Below, piece after piece: positions 33,472 to 41,980 of a stretch of 64,000 bases of DNA (within the stretch, counting starts at the first letter, position 1; each line of letters starts with the position of its first letter). The DNA comes from JACPPO01 sp965262505 (GTDB taxonomy: Bacteria; Acidobacteriota; Vicinamibacteria; Vicinamibacterales; UBA2999). Below the pieces are notes generated by a model. That model had not been told where the DNA came from. It did not search any database and saw only the letters and a list, made by a program, of their open reading frames with translations. The translations under genes and the position numbers were made by a program. The DNA lies in contig CBDHFM010000030.1 in NCBI GenBank assembly GCA_965262505.1, forward strand, positions 3,038,001-3,102,000, given 5' to 3'.

Positions 33472-34774
33472 GAGCCTGTAAGGAAATAACTGCTTGCACT
33501 GTTGATCGGCGAGTAGTACGCTGCGCCCGTGGAGGTGGCCACCCTGCGGGCAAAGCATGCAGCGCTGGCGCCCGTGCTCACGGAGCGATCGCGCCGGGTG
33601 TGGGCGGCGACTGAGGCCCAGGCGATCGGTTATGGCGGCACGGCGCTGGTCGCCCGAGCCACGGGTATCGCGACATCGACCATCCAGCGCGGTTTGCGTG
33701 AATTGACGGCGGACGAGCCGCTCGCGGGCGGCCGGACGCGAAGGGCGGGCGGCGGCCGCAAGCGCGCGATCGATCTCGACGCGACGCTGCTGCGCGATTT
33801 GGATGCGTTGGTTGAGCCGACCGCCCCCGGCGATCCCGACTCGCCGCTGCGGTGGACGTGCCAGAGCGCACGGACGTTGGCGGTGGCGCTCGACGGTCTG
33901 GGCCACCGCGTCAGCCACACGGTGGTCGCCGAGTTGTTGCACGGACTGGGCTACAGCCTGCAGGGCAACGCCAAGACTCGTGAGGGCCGCCAGCATGTCG
34001 ATCGGGACGCGCAGTTTCGGTACATCGCCCGGCGCGTGCGACGCGCGCAACGGCAACAGCAGCCGACGATTTCGGTGGACACCAAGAAGAAGGAGCTGGT
34101 CGGCGCGTTCAAGAACGCGGGCCGCACCTGGCGCCCGGCGAAGACGCCGCAGCGGGTACAGGTCCACGACTTCGTGATCCCGGCCACCGCCACCACGGGC
34201 GGGAAGGCCATTCCGTATGGCATCTACGATCTGCATCGCAACGAAGGCTGGGTGCGTGTCGGGATCGATCACGACACCGCGAGCTTCGCGGTACGGTCGA
34301 TCCAGCGTTGGTGGCAGCACATGGGTCGCCCGGCGTATCGACAAGCCCAGTCGCTGTTGATCACGGCGGATGCAGGCGGGAGCAACGGGGCGCGCCTCCG
34401 GTTGTGGAAGTGGGAACTGCAGCGTCTGGCCAATCGGACGGGCTTGGTGATCACGGTCTGTCACTTTCCGCCGGGTACGAGCAAGTGGAACAAGATCGAG
34501 CATCGGGTGTTCTCGCACATCGCGATGAATTGGCGCGGCACCCCACTCGTCGACTTGGCCACGATCGTGAGCCTCATTGGCTCGACGCACAGTCGGTCCG
34601 GACTCCGCGTTCGGTCGGAACTCGACCGCGGCCCATACCCGGGTGGCCTCACCGTCACCGATGCGCAGCTGGCGACGGTACGCCTCGAGCGGCATCGCTT
34701 TCACGGCGACTGGAACTACACGATCCATCCCGCTGCTCCGAGAACACAAAAGTCAGTAATTGTCTGACAAGCCC
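33472..34774 (+). mobile_element. ISAzo13-family insertion sequence
   Basis: The element is 1303 bases. Imperfect inverted ends of about 21 bases are GAGCCTGTAAGG at the left (33472) and, on the opposite strand, GGGCTTGTCAGA from 34774. TTA trinucleotides at 33469-33471 and 34775-34777 look like the target duplication. It lies three bases past the nuoG stop codon. One intact transposase gene fills it. Confidence 0.85.
33529..34767 (+). CDS. ISAzo13-family transposase
   Basis: The 412-residue protein has an N-terminal HTH (GGTALVARATGIATSTIQRGL) and a charged linker. The ISAzo13-type catalytic domain then shows TISVDTKKKELVGAFKNAG, LLITADAGGSNGARLRLWK and HFPPGTSKWNKIEHRVFSHI. The acidic residues in these three blocks are the likely DDE set. 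The start is GTG 33529 and the frame is intact, so the element may still be mobile. Confidence 0.93.
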   Translation: MEVATLRAKHAALAPVLTERSRRVWAATEAQAIGYGGTALVARATGIATSTIQRGLRELTADEPLAGGRTRRAGGGRKRAIDLDATLLRDLDALVEPTAPGDPDSPLRWTCQSARTLAVALDGLGHRVSHTVVAELLHGLGYSLQGNAKTREGRQHVDRDAQFRYIARRVRRAQRQQQPTISVDTKKKELVGAFKNAGRTWRPAKTPQRVQVHDFVIPATATTGGKAIPYGIYDLHRNEGWVRVGIDHDTASFAVRSIQRWWQHMGRPAYRQAQSLLITADAGGSNGARLRLWKWELQRLANRTGLVITVCHFPPGTSKWNKIEHRVFSHIAMNWRGTPLVDLATIVSLIGSTHSRSGLRVRSELDRGPYPGGLTVTDAQLATVRLERHRFHGDWNYTIHPAAPRTQKSVIV

Positions 34775-34828
34775 TTAGAGCCGGTTTCATAACCTCCAGA
34801 CGGGTCTTGACCGCATCGATGTGGACAC

Positions 34829-34844
34829 GTTACGCGAACGTAAC
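34829..34844. promoter_or_regulatory. Perfect palindrome GTTACG-CGAA-CGTAAC
   Basis: Two 6-base arms flank CGAA, 46 bases upstream of the porin start. The half-site GTTACG also occurs in the inverted repeat upstream of the sigma-factor gene near 44.5 kb. It could be an operator or a short RNA hairpin. A CATACT box at 34875-34880 may be the porin promoter. Confidence 0.35.
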
Positions 34845-34890
34845 ACAGCCGACATTCCCAAGAAATCTTCGCGTCATACTAGTAACAGGC

Positions 34891-36027
34891 ATGAAGAAAT
34901 ACTGTCTGGTAGTTGTCTTCCTCTTCGCTCCGCTCCCGGCATTCGCCCAGGCTCAGGCGGCGCCGGCGCCCTCCCCCTGGTACGAGCGGCTCCAATTCGG
35001 CGGTGACTTCCGCGCCCGCTACGAAGGCTTCTATCGGAAGGACGCCGAAACCCGCAACAGAGCGCGCATGCGACTGCGGCTGCGCGTCGATACCGACATC
35101 AATGACGACGTCCGTCTTCAGTTTCAAGTCGCCAGCGGCGACTCGGGCACTCCGGTGTCCACCAACCAGACGTTGACGTCGTTCTTCCGGCCGAAACCCT
35201 TCAACCTCGATCGTGCCTACATCGCGTACAACGCAGCAGCGGCCCCGGCTCTGACGCTCGGTCTCGGCAAGTTTGGTGCCCCCCACACGATCACGCAGCT
35301 CACCTTTGACGACGATCTCAATTTCGAGGGCGGCTGGGAGCAGGTTGCGTGGGAGCCGCGTGAAGGCCTTGGTATCAACGTCGTGGCGCTTCAGACGACT
35401 GTCAACGAGTTGTCCGCGGCAGCGGACGCGTACATGCTGGGCGGGTACGGCGAGGTGCGCATTGCGCTCGGCCGACACAGCCTCCAGCTCTCGGCCGCCA
35501 ATTACGCGTGGGGAAACGAGGATCAGATCGCGGTGGCCAGCGCCGGCGGGCCGCTCAAGAGCATTCTCACCAACGGCGTGCGCCGGGGACCTGCCGGCGA
35601 CGTCATCGGTTACATCTCCGGGTTCAACGTGGTCGACCTCATCGCGGAAGCGACAATCCGCACCGGCAGGGACGGGTATCCACTCCGCCTGCTTGCGGAC
35701 TTTGCGCACAACACAAGAGCCGCGACCGACCGGAGCAACGGTCTGTGGATCGAAGTCGAATACGGCAGCCCGCGACCGACCGGCACGTGGGGTGCGGGTT
35801 ATACGCACGGGTGGGTGGAGCAGGACGCCACGCCGTCAGCCTTTGTCTTCAGCGACATGCCCGGCACCAATTTGCGCCTGCACATATTCGAAGCGTCGTA
35901 CGTGCCGAAGACCGGGTTGAGCCTCGATGCGACGCTGCATCTCACCAAGCGACTGATCCTGGAACGGTCCCAGGACCCGAACCACTGGTTGTCGCGGCTG
36001 CATCTGGCGGCTGTCGTCCGCTTTTGA
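34891..36027 (+). CDS. Outer-membrane porin-like beta-barrel protein
   Basis: The 378-residue product has a signal peptide (MKKYCLVVVFLFAPLPAFAQ). It then shows alternating amphipathic strands typical of putative bacterial porins: LQFGGDFRARYEGFYRKDAET, ARMRLRLRVDTDINDDVRLQF and a C-terminal strand ending in phenylalanine (LHLAAVVRF), the outer-membrane assembly signal. The substrate is unknown. The start was set at ATG 34891, where the signal peptide begins; the frame is open 84 bases further upstream. Confidence 0.82.
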   Translation: MKKYCLVVVFLFAPLPAFAQAQAAPAPSPWYERLQFGGDFRARYEGFYRKDAETRNRARMRLRLRVDTDINDDVRLQFQVASGDSGTPVSTNQTLTSFFRPKPFNLDRAYIAYNAAAAPALTLGLGKFGAPHTITQLTFDDDLNFEGGWEQVAWEPREGLGINVVALQTTVNELSAAADAYMLGGYGEVRIALGRHSLQLSAANYAWGNEDQIAVASAGGPLKSILTNGVRRGPAGDVIGYISGFNVVDLIAEATIRTGRDGYPLRLLADFAHNTRAATDRSNGLWIEVEYGSPRPTGTWGAGYTHGWVEQDATPSAFVFSDMPGTNLRLHIFEASYVPKTGLSLDATLHLTKRLILERSQDPNHWLSRLHLAAVVRF

Positions 36028-36067
36028 TTCTCCTGTCCCGGCGTCCAGTGTTATCCTGTCGCGCAGG

Positions 36068-37291
36068 ATGCAGGGAAGAGTTGCTCGTGTGGCCCTCATG
36101 GCGTTTCTGATTGCCAGTGGGATCACGGCAGCCTATTTTCTGTGGACGGTCGAACAACGCAGCCGCGCGAGCGTCACCACGAAGGCAGATGTCTCCGCGC
36201 GCCTCTCGCGCATGAGCGAGACGGTCGCGGGAATCGGCGCCGCCCAGCAAAGCTACGTCGCGCCGGGGCAGCTTGACGAACCCTGGTTCGAGCGGGCGTC
36301 CGCGCTGCTGGACCAGCTCTCCATCGACATTGAACAGACCACCGCCAGCCTCCGGTCGACCGAAGCCGCTGAGGCGGTGCAGGCGCTGGCCGACTCCGCC
36401 GACGCGCTCGTCGCCGCCGATGCCAGGACGCGCCAGAACCTGGGGCTTGGCCTGGAACTGATGGCCTCGGATGTCATCTTCAGCGACGGCCACAACATTG
36501 TCGACGCCATGATCGCCCGGCTGCGTGACCTGCAGGCGGCGGAACAGGCGTCCCACGAGGCGGAGTTGGCCACGCTGACACGCCAGCGCTGGGTCGGCTT
36601 CGGGGCGGTTGCGGTGTTGTGGGTCGCCGGCCTTCTGGCGCTCGCGAAGGTTCCAGCGACGCCAATCGCACCCGCAGCCGTACGCCAGCCAGCCGAAGTA
36701 TCGCCGCCCGTGTCCGCCGAACTTCCGGCGGAGCGGCGCTCGCGCGTTGAGCAGCGCCCGTCTCTCGATCTGGCCTCGGTCGCCGCGCTTTGTACGGATC
36801 TGTCGCGGGTGACCACGCCCGCGGCGCTTCCCGCTCTGCTGGGCCGCGCAGCCCAGGTCCTCGATGCGTCGGGCGTGATTCTCTGGATCAGTGCGGGCGA
36901 GCAGTTGTTCCCCGTCATGGGGCATGGATACGATCGGAACGTGATGGCACGTCTGGCGCCCATTGCACGTGACGCGAAAAACGCGACTGCCGCCGCCTGG
37001 CGGACGGGGCAACTGACAGTCGTTGGGGCGACCGGGCCCGCGGACGACGGCGCGATCGTCGCACCGCTGTTCGGGCTCCACGCAGGTCTCGGTGCGCTGG
37101 CCGCCGAAGTCCGTCACGGCGCCGAATCGAACCCTGCGACGCAGGCGCTGGCGACCATGATTGCCGCTCAACTGGCGACCGTCGTTCCGGCATGGCCGGC
37201 CGCGAGCCTGACCCAGTCCGCCGATACCACGCCCGGCGCTGAGGCACCGCCCGCGCCTGGGAAAGCAACGCCTGAGGTCCGGTCCGCGTGA
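36068..37291 (+). CDS. Membrane protein with periplasmic helical and cytoplasmic GAF-like domains
   Basis: This 407-residue protein has helix 1 near residues 9-26 (ALMAFLIASGITAAYFLW). A mainly helical sensor-like region follows (about 27-175), then helix 2 (FGAVAVLWVAGLLALA), a Pro-rich linker, and a GAF-like domain (about 240-380: LLGRAAQVLDASGVILWISAG, VGATGPADDGAIVAPLFG). There is no kinase, cyclase or HTH part, so it may be a sensor that lost or lacks its output, or a partner of one of the nearby kinases. ATG 36068 lies ten bases after TATCCT (36052-36057). Confidence 0.7.
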   Translation: MQGRVARVALMAFLIASGITAAYFLWTVEQRSRASVTTKADVSARLSRMSETVAGIGAAQQSYVAPGQLDEPWFERASALLDQLSIDIEQTTASLRSTEAAEAVQALADSADALVAADARTRQNLGLGLELMASDVIFSDGHNIVDAMIARLRDLQAAEQASHEAELATLTRQRWVGFGAVAVLWVAGLLALAKVPATPIAPAAVRQPAEVSPPVSAELPAERRSRVEQRPSLDLASVAALCTDLSRVTTPAALPALLGRAAQVLDASGVILWISAGEQLFPVMGHGYDRNVMARLAPIARDAKNATAAAWRTGQLTVVGATGPADDGAIVAPLFGLHAGLGALAAEVRHGAESNPATQALATMIAAQLATVVPAWPAASLTQSADTTPGAEAPPAPGKATPEVRSA

Positions 37292-37362
37292 GCGCGGCGT
37301 CAGGCCCTTCCCCCGTCTCCGATCTCTTCGCTACAGCGCGCAGCGCTCCGAGCCGACACCTA

Positions 37363-38386
37363 AAGCGCTTTTCAAATAGGCCTTGTACTACCTGGGGCGG
37401 TCGTGGTACTTCTGCGCGCACCGATGCAGGAGGCCCGATGCGTGCCTATTCGATGGATCTGCGAGAGCGGGCGCTCCTCGACAGCGATGCCGGGATGACG
37501 GCGGCCGAGGTGGCGGCGAAGTACCGCGTGAGCGGGTCGTGGGTGCGGCTACTGAAACAGCGGCGGCGCGACACGGGCGAGGTGGCGCCTCGCGTCCAGC
37601 GACATGGACGGCGCGGCATGCTTGAGCCGCACCTACACACCTTGGCCGCGCTGATTGCGGCGCACCCGGATCGCACGCTGGCTGAGCTGAAGGACGCCCT
37701 CGCCACGCCCGCGAGTGTGCCGACGGTCTGGCGCGCCGTGCGGGCCCTCGGCCTGACCGTTAAAAAACACGGTCCGCCCGTCCGAACACGATCGGCCTGA
37801 CGTCGCGGCCGCGCGGGTCGCGTGGCACGCGGCGGCGCCGACCTGGGATGTCGCCCACCTCGTGTTTCTGGACGACACCGGCATCACCACCAATCTGCTT
37901 CGGCGGTACGGCCGGGCACCGCGCGGCGCGCGCGTCCACGACCACGCCCCCTGCGGGCGCTGGCAGACCAGCACGTTTCTCGCCGCGTTGCGGGTCACGG
38001 GGCTGACCGCACCGGGGGTCTTCGACGGCGCGATCGATGGCGAGAGCTTCCGCGCCTACATCGAACAGATCCTGGTGCCGACCCTGCAGCCCGGCGACAT
38101 CGTCATTGCCGACAATCTCGGGGCCCACAAGGTCGCCGGCATCCAACGCGCCATCCAGGCCGCCGGGGCCACCCTCTGGTACTTGCCACCCTACAGCCCG
38201 GACCTCAATCCCATCGAGCTCTGCTTCGCGAAGCTCAAGGCCCTCGTTCGCACCGCTCGCTGTCGCAGCACCGAGACGCTCTGGCCGTTCCTCGGCGAGT
38301 GCTTGGCGCACTTCAGCCCTGACGAATGCCGCAACTATGTTCGGCACTGCGGGTACGCGGCCGCCACACGGTCATGAAAAGCGCTT
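37363..38386 (+). mobile_element. IS630-family insertion sequence, complete copy
   Basis: The element is 1024 bases, with perfect 12-base terminal repeats AAGCGCTTTTCA (37363-37374) and TGAAAAGCGCTT (38375-38386). TA occurs on both sides (37361-37362 and 38387-38388). Its right 323 bases equal the fragment at the start of the window, in the same orientation. It sits between the GAF-type gene and the start of the TPR gene. Confidence 0.95.
37438..38377 (+). CDS. IS630-family transposase, two frames joined by a +1 shift
   Basis: Frame one (37438-37800) encodes the HTH domain MRAYSMDLRERALLDSD through AAKYRVSGSWVRLLKQRRRD. It has a good Shine-Dalgarno AGGAGG. The catalytic frame covers about 37766-38377 and holds FLDDTGITTN, VIADNLGAHK and LNPIELCFAK. 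The frames meet at a run of six A (37762-37767), where reading one base forward gives VKK then VRPSEHDRPDVAAARVAW, the usual IS630 sequence; joined length is about 312 residues. A-run slippage is a known way for such elements to make full transposase. Alternatively the copy is dead. Confidence 0.85.
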
Positions 38387-38418
38387 TAGCTAGAACGGTC
38401 GCCTCCTGAGGTGTCTTG

Positions 38419-39640
38419 ATGGTCTTCTCACTTTTGCTCGTCGCGTCGCTGGCACTGCATCCCTCAACGCAGCAGTCCCCTACCCCGGCGGGTCCCGAGT
38501 TCCCGGAGGCGGTCCAAGCCGCGAATGAAGGGCGCGATGACGAGGCGCTGGCGGCGTTTGAGCGCCTCGCCTCGGCGAATCCGAACAACCGCGAGGCCCG
38601 TCTCTGGATCGCGCGCCTGCACGCCCGAATGGGTAATCAGGACCTGGCGGAGCCGGTCTACCGAAGTGTCCTTCTGGAGGATCCGGGCAACATCGAGGCG
38701 ATGCTCGGCGTCGCGACCGCTCTCCTGGCACGTTACGAGCCGGCCATGGCGATCGAGGTGCTGGGCGTGGCCGAGGAGCTCTCACCCGACAATGGTGATG
38801 TTCTGGGCGCGCTTGGCCGCGCCCATCGGCTGGATGGCCGTGCGGCCCTGGCGATTGACTACCTCGAACGTGCCGTATCCATCGCGCCGACCAGGCAGCA
38901 CCAGCTGTCCCTTGAAGCTGCCCGGTTGTCGTACGAGCACCGTGTCGAGACGCGTGGGTCGAGCGAGCAGTTCAGCGGTGCCACGCCAGACGGCTGGAAC
39001 AGCGATCTGGCCGTGAACGTGAGGCTCACCGACAGGTGGCGGCTGCTCGCCCGGGGCCAGGCGCAGCGCAAATTCGATGCGTCCGAAGAGCGCGGCGGCG
39101 TAGGTGTAGAGTGGCGGTGGAAACCTGCGACGACGCTCCGCCTGCAGGCCCTCGTCGGGCCCGACAACCGCGTCATGCCCGAGGGCGATTATCTCGCCGA
39201 GGTGCGGCACACGGACAGGGCCGCGACCTGGACGGCGAGCGTGCGCACTTTCGACTTCGAGGGCGCAACGACGACCGTCTTCTCGCCCGCCGTCGAGTGG
39301 ACGCCCGAGGGTCCGCTTTCGGTGGCCTTGCGCTACGCCGTGTCCGTGACGGACACGCCGACTTCTCCCTCGTTGAAAGCAGGACATACTGCCCACCTCC
39401 GAGGCGCCTATCGCCTGTTTTCGCGGCTGTCGATTCAGGCCGGGTACGCGACTGGTGTGGAAGATTTCGAAAACTTCTCGATCGATCGCATCGGCATCTT
39501 TCGCGCGAACACGCTGTCGGGAGGCCCTGCGCGTCTACCTGTCGACGCGGACCGCCGTCGCCGCACAGTACGAGTATCAGTGGCAGCACAGCGACACGGA
39601 AATGGGCCGCGTGACCCTGTCATTCCTGCAGAACTTCTAG
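38419..39640 (+). pseudogene. TPR protein with C-terminal outer-membrane beta-barrel (YaiO-like), frameshifted
   Basis: A signal peptide (VFSLLLVASLALHPSTQ) is followed by TPR repeats (about residues 25-160: NEGRDDEALAAFERLASANPN, RSVLLEDPGNIEAMLGVATAL). A beta-barrel resembling the YaiO family then begins. The frame breaks at 39525-39527: one extra C in GGCCCTG. Removing it gives TLSGGLRVYLSTRTAVAAQ and the normal end TLSFLQNF at 39640, 406 residues in all. The unshifted frame stays open to 40611, but only antisense to the phosphatase gene. The cause may be mutation or sequencing error. The start follows GAGG, 32 bases after the IS. Confidence 0.85.
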
Positions 39641-39642
39641 AC

Positions 39643-41412
39643 CTACGCCGTAATCTTCACAGCCACCGCGGTCATGTCGTCGTTCTGCGGCGCGTGGCCC
39701 CTGAAGCCGCTGGTCGCCTCGAATACCGCATCGACAATGCCCCTGGCCGTGTCCTGGTGGTGTGCGCGGACCACATCGCAGACGCGCTTGGCGCCAAAGT
39801 CCGCGTTCTCGCCATTCACCGTTTCGAACACTCCGTCCGAGCAGAAGACAAACACGTCTCCGCGCTCCAGCGGAATCACCACCTCGTCGTACGTGACGCC
39901 TGGAAACGAACCGAGCGGGACACCGGGCAGCTCGATCTGGGCGCATGCATCGTGCGAGTACCTGATCGGATACGGCAGTCCGGAGTTGGACATCGTCAGT
40001 ACGCGGCTTTCGAAGTCGAAGAACGCGTAGCAGAGCGTGCAGTAGTACTCCTCGAGCTGCCGCTCGTGCAGGATCTGGTTCATCGTCTGCAGCACGCCAG
40101 AGACGCTGAAGCGGTCTGGCGTGAAGCGGCGCCGCATCGTGCGCGATCGCACGAGTTCCGAGACATAGGCCCCGTACAGGGCGGCAGGCGCGCCCTTGCC
40201 CGACACATCACCGACGGCGACCACGAGGATGTTCGGTTCCGGCGCGAGAAAGTCATGGAGGTCTCCTCCAAGCTCGTTAGCGGGTTCGAACCGACCGGCG
40301 AAATCCGCGTTTCGCAGCCCCGCCGGCAGCTCTGTGGGCAGCAGCGCCATCTGGACGCGCTGCGCGAACCGCAGCTCCTTCTCGATCCGTTCTTCGTTGC
40401 GCCGTACTTCCTCGTAGAGACGTGCGTTTTCGATCGCCACCGCCGCCTGGCTCGCGAGCAGCGTCAGCAGCTCCTGGTGCTCCTTGGTGAACGCTTCGAG
40501 CTCCGGGCTCTCGAGGTCGAACACGCCAATGCAACGGTCCTTGATCAACATCGGGACGACGAGCTCGGAACGGGCATCTGGCACCAGGTCGAGGTACCGC
40601 GGGTCCTGTGACACATCAGGCACGAGGACCGGCTCCTTGTGCTGCGCCGCCCACCCCACGAGCCCCTGTCCGAGCTTGACGTGCTTCGAGGTGGCATCCT
40701 CGCCGTACCGAACGGCAAACTTCATGTCCAGCTCCTGCGTCGCCTCGTTGAGGAGCAGGATGCCGAAGGTTCGATAGTCAATCAGCCGCTTGGTGAGGCT
40801 CGCGATCCGGGTCAGCAGCACGTCGAGGTCGAGGATTGACGACATCTCCCGGCCGATCTCGGCGAGCGTCTCGAGCGTGTCGACGTACTGGCGCTCCGAC
40901 TTGAACAGGCGGGCGTTCTCGATCGCGACGGCGACATGCGCCCCGAACTGGCGCAACAGCGCCTCGTCCTGGCTCGTGAACGCGCCGGAGGTTTCGCTCA
41001 GCAGGTTCAGCGCGCCAATGACCTTACCCTTGCGGCGCATCGGCACCGCGAGCTGAGACAGCATGTTGCGCAGCGGTCCCATGTAGCGCGGCTCCTGGCG
41101 AACGTCGTTCACGAGGATCGGTCGGCCTTCCCGGACCGCGGCCCCCACGACGCCTTGCCCGACCTGGAGGCGCTGCGTGGCAATCACGCCGTCCGGATAA
41201 CCGACGGCATACGCGATGCGCAGTTCCTGGCGGCGCTCATCGAGCAAGTAGACCGAAAAGGCGTTGAACCGGGTCAGCCTCGCGATGAGCTGTGGAATCT
41301 TGGCGAGGAGCTCTTCGAGGTCGAGCACGGACATGACCTGGCGGCCCAGGTCGAAAAGCGTCGACAGGAGCTCGGTGTCGGACGGCGGGCGGACGGTCGG
41401 CTGTGTGCTCAT
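39643..41412 (-). CDS. GAF-GAF-SpoIIE/PP2C protein phosphatase (RsbU-like)
   Basis: This 589-residue cytoplasmic protein has two GAF domains (about residues 35-170, KIPQLIARLTRFNAFSVYLL; and 205-345, FGILLLNEATQELDMKFAVR). A helical linker with FAQRVQMALLPTELP follows, then a PPM/SpoIIE phosphatase domain with metal-binding GGDLHDF, AVGDVSGKGAPAALY, FVFCSDGVFE and PQNDDMTAVAV. Such proteins dephosphorylate anti-sigma-factor antagonists. No partner STAS or RsbW gene is adjacent. The start was set at ATG 41412; further upstream the frame is only antisense to fabZ. Confidence 0.92.
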   Translation of the reverse strand: MSTQPTVRPPSDTELLSTLFDLGRQVMSVLDLEELLAKIPQLIARLTRFNAFSVYLLDERRQELRIAYAVGYPDGVIATQRLQVGQGVVGAAVREGRPILVNDVRQEPRYMGPLRNMLSQLAVPMRRKGKVIGALNLLSETSGAFTSQDEALLRQFGAHVAVAIENARLFKSERQYVDTLETLAEIGREMSSILDLDVLLTRIASLTKRLIDYRTFGILLLNEATQELDMKFAVRYGEDATSKHVKLGQGLVGWAAQHKEPVLVPDVSQDPRYLDLVPDARSELVVPMLIKDRCIGVFDLESPELEAFTKEHQELLTLLASQAAVAIENARLYEEVRRNEERIEKELRFAQRVQMALLPTELPAGLRNADFAGRFEPANELGGDLHDFLAPEPNILVVAVGDVSGKGAPAALYGAYVSELVRSRTMRRRFTPDRFSVSGVLQTMNQILHERQLEEYYCTLCYAFFDFESRVLTMSNSGLPYPIRYSHDACAQIELPGVPLGSFPGVTYDEVVIPLERGDVFVFCSDGVFETVNGENADFGAKRVCDVVRAHHQDTARGIVDAVFEATSGFRGHAPQNDDMTAVAVKITA

Positions 41413-41431
41413 GGACAGGTGGGGCGAACGG

Positions 41432-41439
41432 ATTATACT
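41432..41439. promoter_or_regulatory. Overlapping divergent -10 boxes (phosphatase / fabZ)
   Basis: ATTATACT reads TATACT (41434-41439) towards fabZ and TATAAT (41437-41432) towards the phosphatase. With only 36 bases between the start codons, one symmetric box appears to serve both genes. Confidence 0.5.
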
Positions 41440-41448
41440 GAATGCTTC

Positions 41449-41913
41449 TTGACGAGTCCCCTCACGCTGCCGCTCGATTACAACGCGATCGAGCGCATTC
41501 TGCCGCACCGCTATCCGTTTCTGCTCGTCGACCGCATCACCGAACTGGAGCCCGACAAGCGGATCGTCGGCATCAAGAACGTCTCGCTGAACGAACGGTA
41601 TCTTTCGCACCAGCCGGGTGAATCACCGGCACTGCCGCCCACAATCCTCACGGAGGCGGTCGCGCAGGTGGGCGCAATCCTGATCCTGTCCAAGCCCGAA
41701 AACCGTGAGAAGCTGATCTTCTTCATGGGCATCGAGCGTGTCCGCTACCGGCGGCCGGTGTGCCCTGGTGACGTGGTCGAGATCGAGGCCCGCGTGAAGC
41801 GGCTGCGCAGCAGGATGGGGCAACTTGAGGGCTTTGCGCGCGTCAACGGACGGATCGCGGTGAGCGGCACGATGACCTTCGCGCTCGGCCCTCGCGGCGG
41901 CCTCGCCACGTAG
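41449..41913 (+). CDS. fabZ: 3-hydroxyacyl-[acyl-carrier-protein] dehydratase
   Basis: This 154-residue hot-dog protein has the catalytic His in ILPHRYPFLLVDRI and Glu in PTILTEAVAQVGAILI. FFMGIERVRYRRPVCPGD is the usual FabZ block. It dehydrates 3-hydroxyacyl-ACP in fatty acid synthesis. The start was placed at TTG 41449, nine bases after a TATACT box; no ATG lies in frame nearby. The frame is open upstream only as antisense of the phosphatase. No other lipid or LPS gene adjoins it. Confidence 0.9.
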   Translation: MTSPLTLPLDYNAIERILPHRYPFLLVDRITELEPDKRIVGIKNVSLNERYLSHQPGESPALPPTILTEAVAQVGAILILSKPENREKLIFFMGIERVRYRRPVCPGDVVEIEARVKRLRSRMGQLEGFARVNGRIAVSGTMTFALGPRGGLAT

Positions 41914-41965
41914 CGGCTCGCTCCGCGCTCGTCAGCCTGCCGTGCTGTCAGGCTGGAGTCCGGCC

Positions 41966-41971
41966 TATAAT
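41966..41971 (+). promoter_or_regulatory. -10 box of the hybrid kinase gene
   Basis: A consensus TATAAT ends nine bases before GTG 41981, so the mRNA leader would be about three bases long. This fixes the start at GTG 41981 rather than codons upstream. Confidence 0.5.
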
Positions 41972-41980
41972 CGTCGCCCG

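Noticed and set aside
1..38388. A composite transposon bounded by the two IS630 copies
   Set aside because: The 38 kb between them are mostly core genes (polA, glnS, pcnB, nuoG), so mobilisation as a unit is implausible; the shared IS is better read as two independent insertions.
39641..40611. Extension of the TPR/beta-barrel frame to a 731-codon product
   Set aside because: Beyond the single-base insertion at 39525 the sequence is antisense to the phosphatase; the true end is TTCTAG at 39635-39640 in the adjacent frame.
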